This document shows, in pieces, positions 56,089 through 64,000 of a DNA stretch of 64,000 nt (the first letter of the stretch is position 1; each line of letters begins with the position of its first letter). Location: NCBI GenBank assembly GCA_003008705.1, contig PDUO01000020.1, positions 684,817 through 748,816 on the forward strand, given 5' to 3'. The DNA is from Pezicula radicicola (taxonomy: Eukaryota > Ascomycota > Leotiomycetes > Helotiales > Dermateaceae). The notes beneath the pieces are model-generated. The model was not told where the DNA came from and made no database searches. It saw only the letters and a list, made by a program, of their open reading frames with translations. The translations under genes and the position numbers were made by a program.

Positions 56089-57407
56089 ATGGCCGATGCA
56101 GCGGAGTTGATTGAGTCGGCCGGTGGCGTAAATCAGACAGCGAAGGATTTATTCTCGGGCGCTTGTGGTGGAATTGCACAGGTTCTTTTGGGTATGTATG
56201 CATGATCCCTTCACGTCTGTTTTCTTCTTCACATTTCTTTGCTTTCTAATTTGTCTGTTTGTCGCCGTTGAAGAGTGGGGGGTTCGTTCTCTCTTTTGGT
56301 TCCTTCAGCTTTGGGGTCATGTGACCTTGTGGAACTAAGTTCAATGAGAGATTGATTGAGGATCCGGTTCAAGAAGATTTCAGTATGACGTGTTGATTTG
56401 GAACTGAGTTTGACTTTCTGTTTTGGTCGAGGAGTAGCTGGAGACCAAGTGGTTTTGAGAGGATGTCCACAAGCGACGGACCTTTTTCATTTCCACAACC
56501 TCAACCCCTCAACTAACTTTGAGTAACCCAAAACAAACGACCCAAACTTCCCACTCAATCCCTACAATAAAGAATCAACTAACACCCCACCCCAGGCCAA
56601 CCCTTCGACATAGTAAAAGTACGCCTCCAAACCAGCACCCAATACGCCAACGCCCTCACAGCCGCAAAATCAATCTACGTAAAAGAAGGACCCCTAGCTT
56701 TCTATAAAGGAACCCTAACGCCCTTAATTGGAATCGGAGCCTGCGTATCCGTCCAATTTGGAGGATTCCACTACGTACGCCGCCTCTTTGAAGCACAAAA
56801 TGCATCCAAGGACCCTCTCAATCCAGGATTATCATACACACAGTACTATTTAGCAGGAGCTGCAGCCGGAGTCACGAATTCGGTAATCTCAGGTCCGATT
56901 GAACATGTGAGGATTAGATTGCAGACGCAACCTCATGGGAAGGATAGGTTGTATTCTGGACCATTGGATTGTGTGCGTAAATTATCTGCACATGAAGGTG
57001 TTCTCAAGGGTCTTTATAGAGGTGAAGCTGTTACCATTCTCAGAGAAGCACAAGCCTATGGTGTCTGGTTCCTCGCCTTCGAATATATGATGAATGCCGA
57101 TGCCAAGCGCAACAAGATTGATAGAAAGGAGATGCCAAGTTACAAGATTGCTTTCTATGGAGGACTCGCTGGTGAAGCATTATGGCTGGCTAGTTATCCT
57201 TTTGATGTTGTCAAGTCGAAGATGCAGAGTGATGGTTTTGGCCCGCAGCAGAAGTATACTGGAATGAACGATTGCTTCAGGAAGGTGTGGAGAGCTGAGG
57301 GTGCGAGAGGTTTCTGGAAGGGCATTGGACCGACGTTGCTGAGAGCTATGCCAGTTAGTGCCGGAACGTTCTTTGTGGCTGAGATGACCGCTAGGGCTAT
57401 TTCATAG
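56089..57407 (+). CDS. Mitochondrial carrier, Ymc1/Ymc2-like
   Basis: Inner mitochondrial membrane SLC25 transporter, closest in motif order to yeast Ymc1/Ymc2 (amino-acid/glycine-linked carriers). Exons are 56089-56191 and 56596-57407, giving 304 residues; the 404-nt intron joins QVLLG to QPFDIVKVRLQ. Three Solcar repeats are visible with signatures QPFDIVKVRLQ, GPIEHVRIRLQ and YPFDVVKSKMQ. The second carries I-E-H-V-R instead of PxD/E..K, as in the Ymc group. FYKGTLTPLIGIGACVSVQFG is also typical. The start ATG 56089 gives MADAAELIESAGG. The substrate is inferred only. It converges with the RINT1/TIP20 gene. Confidence 0.88.
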
Positions 57408-57704
57408 GGGTGAAAAGTGATCAGGATTGGTTTTTACAGGGAGTTTAGAAGAGTTTTGGAAGGCGTTCAACACAGGGTTTGCGGTCCTTCAACAGTCATG
57501 GACTTGCTCTTTTCGTCTGAGAGAGATAATGCCAAAAGAGAATTATCTAGACCAGAATACTTGAAATCAATGGGTAATTGGCAACGTGTTTCGAGGATGC
57601 AAATGCACGCCAGCTATCTCAGTCTGCGGTTAGGTTACCGATACTATTGGTTTTTAAGCTATACTACAGTTTCTGATACTCTAACAAGAAGGATACGCTT
57701 GGCC

Positions 57705-60700
57705 TTACTCGTAAGCGCCAACTTCCAATCTCAACTCCACCAGAGCGCGGATCTCGCGTGGTTGGAGGACTTTGAGTCTTAACTTCGAAACGATAGGTTC
57801 AATATCAGGGCTGGTATGTGTAAAATGGAAAGCTTCCTTGAGTGATAGTCCTGACCCTGAAGTTAGTATGCGTTACTCAAAGTAGGCCTTCTAGCGATAG
57901 CATATCTCATATCAGTAGAAGTTGACAAGGGGAGAGGTACTAACTGCCATTTTCAGCCTGGACGGGAAGAGTTAGAACATCTACTGCTTCCTTCAGTCGA
58001 GGCATGTCGAAGGCTGTGCCTTTTACGTCCCGAGATGCGTCCTCTATTACATCACATATCTCGCTAACGTCTCGCTTGAATTGGGCTGCACCAAGTGCAG
58101 TATATTGTTGGCGCATGAGTAACTCGCCATACAAATGATCTTCGAGGCTTTTCAGACACTCGCGCCAGATCCGTCGGAATGGGACAGCGGACAATACTCC
58201 CTTTAAGAACATCATGTCGGCCCGCAGTGTCTAAGTACCATGACATTAGTTCCAGTTGCTCATCAAGGCGGGCTTAAAAGTAGGCTGGGAGAAGGGAGAT
58301 AATGACAATGCTTACCTCAAGGGGCTGATCAAGCTCGGCTGTAACACTAAGGCTTGGAACTGGGATATGTTAGTTCGAGATAGTGGAAATGATAGGAGGG
58401 TGAAGGGGCCTGGGAATTGAGGCAGGACTTTATAACTCCTCGGAAATCTAGGCTTGAGTCCCTTAAACTGACTCAGTGGTTCACTTACTGTCTATTGGAT
58501 CATCGGTATGTCCATGCCAATCAGGCTTGACCAGGTAAGGCCGGAAAGATATTTGAAACCCATTTCTGATTTTATCAATGATAAATCGTTCGGACGTAGT
58601 TCGCAGGCTTTTGTATGAGTCAATAGTCTCATCAAACATTGCTCCATCCTCATCAGGGGCTCCAAGTGCCGTCGAAGTAATGTTCTTCACTTGGTTGACT
58701 GTCATAGGACCTGCGATGGTCTGGTTGGCAGTCGTTGCTCTTGCTCGCCTTTGCAACTCATTCCAAAGCTCGATAAAAAACTATGATGCATTGTTAGCTT
58801 CTTCCCTTACTATTCCTATTGATAGTCACCCGAATGAATTGTATTTCCGAGCAAGTCAAAATGACATGTTGGCCCACATACCTGTTCGTTGCTCCATTCT
58901 TGTAATGCGTGAATGACATAATCGGCGCTACCATACACTTTGCAGAGACTCTCCAAAGCGCCATTTCCCGAAAGGGCAGCCTCCTGCTCCTTCGTAAGGC
59001 CATGCAGAGTCCGGCCCAGAGGTGTCGAATAGGATTGGTATACATTCAATGAGCCTTGCAACCGCTCATGGTACTCGTCCAGAATCGCAACCTGAATATG
59101 AATTAGGAATCGAACCTAAAACACTACGTTAGTTTGAGTAATCTAAATGTTGACTTCTACCCGAAGTAGCACTATGAGCGGACAAAGGACTTGAAGACGT
59201 ACTTTGTGAGAAAATCTGCCGAGATGTTGATACTGCTCAGTGACCGTCTTCAAGAGATCCATAATTTTAATGACTCCGGCAGTCGGTTTTGTTTTACCAG
59301 GTCCGATACTCTCATAGTCGATAAGACCATTTTGAGGATCACTGACAACTTCTTCGTATCTCCGCAATGCAAAGTCCTTTGCGTACTCCGACCAGCGGTC
59401 AAACCACACCTGCATTACCTCCCAAGTCAACCCGTTCCATCCGTGAGTAATATTGCCGCCTGTATAATTAAAGGGTTCTCCCCGAAGAGAGCTGTCGAAA
59501 GCCAATAACTCTTCCACGAACTGGCTCATTAATTGAGGTTGGTTGTCAAGCTCACTCATCACGTTGAAAACCTTCTCCCGCACCACTGGAAGCAGCGCTG
59601 TGATAAATGCTGAAACAGCATCAGTGTACAGAGTATTCCCGCCTAGTTCAGAGCCCATGAAGTGTGCCTGAAGGACTGGACTGACCTCTTTACGCAGAAA
59701 ATCCTCAAGATCTTGTACTTTATTTATGATCCAAGGGAAAAAGAGCGTACCAAGCTAAGTTACCAAATTAGTCTCACTTACTTATAGGTTGGCTTTATAG
59801 CCACCACCGTGATCAAAGGGCGGTAGGTGAGAAGAAGCTTAGGGTAATACACTAACATGATGTGGGTTACTTGACTCCTTGTCGCTCATGTAATGATATC
59901 TGAATGCTCGAGTGTGTTCCATGGCGAGAGCTTTCATTGGGAGTAGTACAAGGGGGGTTTCAATGAAAACGGTTAATTCTGGTGCCTGCAAAACCAACAG
60001 TTTGGCAAAACATTTGTTCCATCGTTCAGTGGTGTTGTTGGTTGGAATACTGAGGGATGAATTGGGCCATGCGAGTTCTTTTCGTGAGAGATTCAATAGC
60101 TCGTCTATCATTATTTTCGACATTTGTTTCCAGAGCTGTGTCGTCTACGTTGAAACATTCTGTCAGTTTGTGAAAAGGTATTCCACACCACCATCACCAT
60201 TAAGAGGGGAACCAAAAGGAGGACAGGGAGATTTGGAAACCAAACGGTTCGATTATTAATTCATTTCGAGCAACCCAAATTGAGTCAACAAGACCATGGC
60301 CATTGTCACGACCAAGAAAACAGCTTGCAGGATGGAGCGCAACTTACAGTCTTTTCCGCGTAGTCAATAAGATGAATGGCAGCACCTTCCACAGACTCTT
60401 GTCCTTTTTTGAGAGCCAGCGAAATTTCCTTCAGCCGGGTATATGGTCGTAGTGACGATTTAGGATCGCCCGGTAGGTGATCGCGAGCTTCCTGAGCCAA
60501 TGCATTGATATCTATAAGCAATTCCACGTATTCCTCCGCAAGCTCAAGTCGACGAAGTTTCTCCATTGGCTCCTCGAGACGTCCTACAGCATCGACTGGG
60601 ATTTGAGATTTTGTGACAGTCATCATCCGCCCATCAATGTTCTCTTGTTGGTTCTCGAAGTCTGCAATAAGTTTATTCATAGAGATAATGTGCTCTTCCG

Positions 60701-60983
60701 AAGCTTTCTTGGCCGTCTCGAGCTCGATTCGCGCTGTTTCTTGCTATAAAATTCCATTAGTAATTGAAATTGCGAAGAATCTCTCCCGACTAACCTGCTC
60801 TTCAAGTAGCTTCGTCTGATTTTCTACTTTCTCAATCAAGCTTGCCATGTTGTCCAAGTCGGCAGCACTCTGAAGCTTGTCGTTGAGGAAGTCCTCCAAG
60901 AGAATATCTGATTCTGCCATTTGCGAAGAATCTAGCGAGTCCGTGAGAACTTCCCAAGTGCTGGGGGCTCCAATGGTAGACAT
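57705..60983 (-). CDS. RINT1/Tip20 family vesicle-tethering protein
   Basis: Subunit of the Dsl1/NRZ-type complex that tethers Golgi-to-ER vesicles. Nine exons on the minus strand: 60983-60795, 60743-60348, 60144-59857, 59754-59203, 59115-58882, 58780-58489, 58359-58316, 58230-57945, 57856-57705, all GT..AG and frame-consistent, giving 810 residues. An N-terminal coiled coil occupies about residues 40-110. The RINT1/TIP20 domain follows, with TTQLWKQMSK, LFFPWIINKVQDLE, FNYTGGNITHGWNGLTWEVM, WFDRWSEYAKDFALRRY and FLIHIQVAILDEYHERLQ. The last exon ends EIRALVELRLEVGAYE before TAA. Several exons are missing from simple frame scans, including a 44-nt exon (58359-58316). It is head-to-head with DNA ligase I. 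Confidence 0.92.
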
Positions 60984-61510
60984 GTTGGCGATGTTGGAGG
61001 AAGAAAATGTGGCCCGTAAGGAAAAGAAGTGTTGTTCACAGTTGACAAGGCTGAAGGTGTGTTTTCGGGTGACGTGACGTGCAATTTGACAGGCAAGAGC
61101 ACCCGGTATTCACATATTCATCTCGACCAATTTCATAGCTGGACTTTCTTTCTCTTTCACACAAAGACCTTGTCTTTTTGAAGTTACAGCACCAAACTAG
61201 GAAGAATGGGCGGTGTTAAGAACAACATATTGCCAGTGTTTCTGGCACTAAGCCTACACTAGGCCACCGTACTTTTTCTAACAGGCTGTCCAGGTACTGT
61301 ACAGTACGCGAGGCGAGGCTGAACCGGGAGATTGTTTAGAGCTTCAATGACGTCTCGATAAGAAGGTCTCCCTCGCATTTGCATCTACCAATTCTCCTTA
61401 CGCTTGAGGATGACACTTGACATCAAAGACTTCACTTGAAGATGCTCTGAAGGAAAATATCAGGCGCAGGGAAATCTGAAATTTAGGCAATATCCGCTCT
61501 ATCCTTGGAC
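60984..61510. promoter_or_regulatory. Divergent promoter region RINT1-like/DNA ligase I
   Basis: A 527-bp spacer between head-to-head starts. A tgacgtgacgtg element lies at 61070-61081 and aatgacgtctcg at 61346-61357; these TGACGT cores resemble CRE/ATF sites, though this is pattern matching only. No ACGCGT (MCB) box of the kind expected for a replication gene was noticed. Confidence 0.45.
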
Positions 61511-64000
61511 ATGGGAAGCCCAGCTAAACGGCGCAAGCTGAATAACGATTCGAAATCGCCTGCCGTTGCCCCCCCTCGGAATCTCGACTATTTCTTCAAC
61601 AAACAGAAGCAAGCTCTGTCATCACGACCTCCCGAAGCTGTCGCAAAGAATGTCGAGGACGCAGAGAACACGTCTGGCTTGACCGATGAGCAGCTTGCGA
61701 GGAAGTTGCAGGCTGAGTGGGACCAAGAGGCATCCGTTGCTAGAGTAGTACCCGAACTTGCGACTAATGGAGAAGCACAACCTTCAACAAGTGCCCTGGG
61801 TAGTAAGGCGGGCAGCGAAGAAAAGGGCGTTAAGACGGAATTCGAAGACAGTATTGATATTTCCATGAAGAACACAAAGGACTCGAAGCGTGAGGAAAGT
61901 CAGGTCCAGCTGGGTAATATCAGATCTGAGCAGGACCAAGGCAAAAATACACTGTCATTACAGTCCACAGGAATAGCAGAAGATGTTATATCCTCAAATA
62001 TACCATTCGACCAGAGTCCCCTGACCTTCGAGCCTTCTAAGTACGTAGGAGATTTGCAAAGTCATTGGGCAGCCGAGGGAGGAGACGCGTCGTATGCACT
62101 TCTTACAAGATGTTTCGTGTTAGTCAATAGCACACAAAGTCGAATCAAGATTGTGGATACTCTTGTTAACCTTTTGAGGGTTATTATCGAAGGTGATTCG
62201 AGTAGTTTGTTACCTACTGTACGTACAGCGAATTACTCTTGCAAACCCCTTGCACAATACTACTTTATATCAATAACCTCTGCGCTCCCACCCATTCGCA
62301 AGTTGTACGTTGGTCTTGACAAAAGTGACAGGTATGGCTCGCAACAAACGCTATATCTCCACCTTATATATCTCTCGAACTGGGTTTAGGCGGATCAGCA
62401 ATCTCGAAAGCATTAAAGAGCGTGTGTGGTTTGGATAGTAAAGGTCTCAAAACTCTCTACGATAAGCATGGAGACGCCGGCGATGTAGCTTTCGAAGCAA
62501 AGAAGAGGCAGAGCTTCACTCTCAGAAAACCAAAACCATTATCAATCAAAGGAGTATATCAATCTCTTGTGAAAATAGCGAGTACACAAGGCACCGGGAG
62601 CAATGAGGTAAAACAAAGAGTGGTGGACAGATTATTACAAGATGCGAGAGGTGCTGAAGAGAGTCGGTACATTGTCAGAACTCTCTGTCAACATGTAAGT
62701 CTTTCTCTGCCCTCCACCTCCTTTTTCTTTTCTAATCCCAGTAGCTCCGAATTGGTGCTGTCAAAACAACAATGCTCATAGCACTATCCCGAGCTTTCTT
62801 GCTATCAAGACCACCAGGCGCGGACTCCCGTCTCAAATCACCATCGGAACTCGCCTCACTCAAAAAAGAGAATCTCACAGAAATCTGGTCCAAAGCTGAA
62901 GAGATAGTTAAATCCTGCTTCGCAAAAAGACCAAACTACAACGACCTAATTCCTGTGCTCCTGGAGGTTGGTATCTGCGAAGAGCTTCCCCTTAGATGCG
63001 GGTTAGCTCTCCATATTCCTTTACGATCGATGTTAGGCAGTATATCACGTGACCTATCGGAAATGCTCACCAAACTGCAAGGACGAGATTTCAGCTGCGA
63101 GTACAAGTACGACGGACAACGTGCACAAGTTCATTGTGATGAGAAAGGAAAAGTCTCCATCTTTTCCCGGCACCTCGAACTTATGACGGACAAGTATCCA
63201 GATCTAGTAGCATTAATTCCCAAGATCCGAAGCGAGGGAGTAAGTAGTTTCATCATGGAAGGAGAAGTAGTAGCTGTTGATCAATCTTCTGGGGAACTTA
63301 AGACATTCCAAACACTCACGAACAGAGCAAGGAAAGACGTAGCAATCGGCAGCATCACAGTAAAAGTCTGTCTTTTCGCTTTCGATTTAATGTATCTAAA
63401 CGGCGAACCTCTGCTCGACAGACCATTCCGAGAACGACGTTCACTGCTCAGGAGTCTCTTCACCGAAATCCATAATCAATTTACATGGGTAAAAAGCATA
63501 GACGCCACATCCCAAGATTCAGAAACAGTCCTAGAATTCTTCAAATCCGCCATCGACATCAAATGCGAAGGAATAATGGTCAAAATACTCGATAACCTCC
63601 CAAATCCCACGCTCCAGTCAACAGAATCAATCCCAACAGAAAAAGAAAAAGAGTCCACCCCAACTCCAGCCCCAGCACCCACAACAAACAAAACCCCTAA
63701 AAATAAAACAGATCCACAAAACGAAAAGAAATCCACACGCCGAAAACCCCTCCTCTCAACCTATGAGCCCGACAAACGTCTCGACTCCTGGCTAAAAGTG
63801 AAAAAAGACTACTCAACCACCTCAGACACCCTAGACCTAATCCCCATAGCAGGCTGGCACGGCCAAGGACGTAAATCAGCATGGTGGTCCCCTATCCTGC
63901 TCGCAGTACGAAATCCAAAAACTGGTTCTCTAGAAGCTGTCTGTAAATGTATATCCGGATTCACAGATGCGTTTTATAAAGCGAACCGAGCCTTTTATTT
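61511..64000 (+). CDS. CDC9: DNA ligase I (ATP-dependent), C-terminus beyond window
   Basis: Seals Okazaki fragments and repair nicks. Exons are 61511-62218, 62332-62694 and 62745->64000; the frame stays open to the window end. Residues 1-150 are disordered with a PIP-box-like RNLDYFF near residue 24 and a basic KRRK motif. The DNA-binding domain includes FDQSPLTFEPSKYVGDLQ, ELGLGGSAISKAL and AVKTTMLIALSRAFLL. The adenylation site is CEYKYDGQRAQVH with Lys478 (codon at 63105). Then come IMEGEVVAVD, AFDLMYLNGE and CEGIMVK. An insertion of about 50 residues rich in Pro, Thr, Glu and Lys separates CEGIMVK from STYEPDKRLDSWLKVKKDY. The OB-fold begins at the right edge (SAWWSPILLAVRN, CKCISGFTDAFY). 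The ATG at 61511 was chosen over a TTG six bases upstream. Confidence 0.94.

Noticed and set aside
57417..57782. 121-codon plus-strand frame after the carrier gene
   Set aside because: It overlaps antisense to the last RINT1/Tip20 exon (57856-57705), which has clear conservation.
59100..59125. tRNA B-box-like GGTTCGATTCC on the minus strand
   Set aside because: It lies at the start of a RINT1/Tip20 exon (VRFLIHIQ). No A box or cloverleaf can be formed upstream.

Overview
This window is nuclear DNA from a filamentous ascomycete. Almost every recognisable gene is a single-copy fungal housekeeping gene broken by short GT..AG introns, mostly 50-200 nt. There are no operons, Shine-Dalgarno sites or bacterial replicon features. 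Two genes with a 2EXR-type domain, the style of the orthologues and the AT-rich, decayed intergenic tracts suggest a leotiomycete (Helotiales-like) genome. That placement is inference. Nineteen genes were named from family-specific motifs. In most of them the given reading frames had to be corrected by joining exons.

Layout. 1-9 kb: two sphingolipid/GPI-lipid genes on the minus strand, AUR1 (inositol phosphorylceramide synthase, cut by the window start) and CWH43 (GPI-anchor ceramide remodelling), separated by a 4.3 kb gap. 9.3-10.7 kb: UTP6 (U3 snoRNP/SSU processome), divergent from CWH43. 10.7-15.5 kb: gene-poor, holding a block of four degenerate ~400-bp tandem repeats. 15.5-29.3 kb: a dense run of SPT7 (SAGA), a VanZ-like membrane protein, a mitochondrial GGQ ribosome-rescue factor, NAB3 (RNA-binding termination factor), a LETM1-like mitochondrial protein and a ferric reductase.

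30-36.5 kb: an accessory island with two same-strand 2EXR genes (the second has a doubtful 5' end) and a frameshifted leucine-rich-repeat-type pseudogene. 37.7-45.5 kb: calmodulin-dependent kinase, eIF3e, mitochondrial ribosomal protein IMG2/mL49 and SWI1 (SWI/SNF ARID subunit). 45.5-48.3 kb: a long leader or promoter gap. 48.3-49.6 kb: an EVE-domain (Thy28-like) gene. 49.6-52.4 kb: AT-rich and repeat-bearing. 52.4-54.7 kb: a PDAP1/HASPP28 protein and an unknown small Cys-pair protein. 56.1-57.4 kb: a YMC1-type mitochondrial carrier. 57.7-61 kb: a RINT1/TIP20 tethering factor with nine exons. 61.5 kb to the end: DNA ligase I (CDC9), open at the right edge.

Most neighbours are arranged head-to-head or tail-to-tail with compact spacers. 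There is no biosynthetic cluster, and no clear intact transposon, tRNA, rRNA or CRISPR was found. The least explained material is the repeat blocks at 11.3-13.1 kb and 50.7-51.3 kb and the 2EXR/LRR island.
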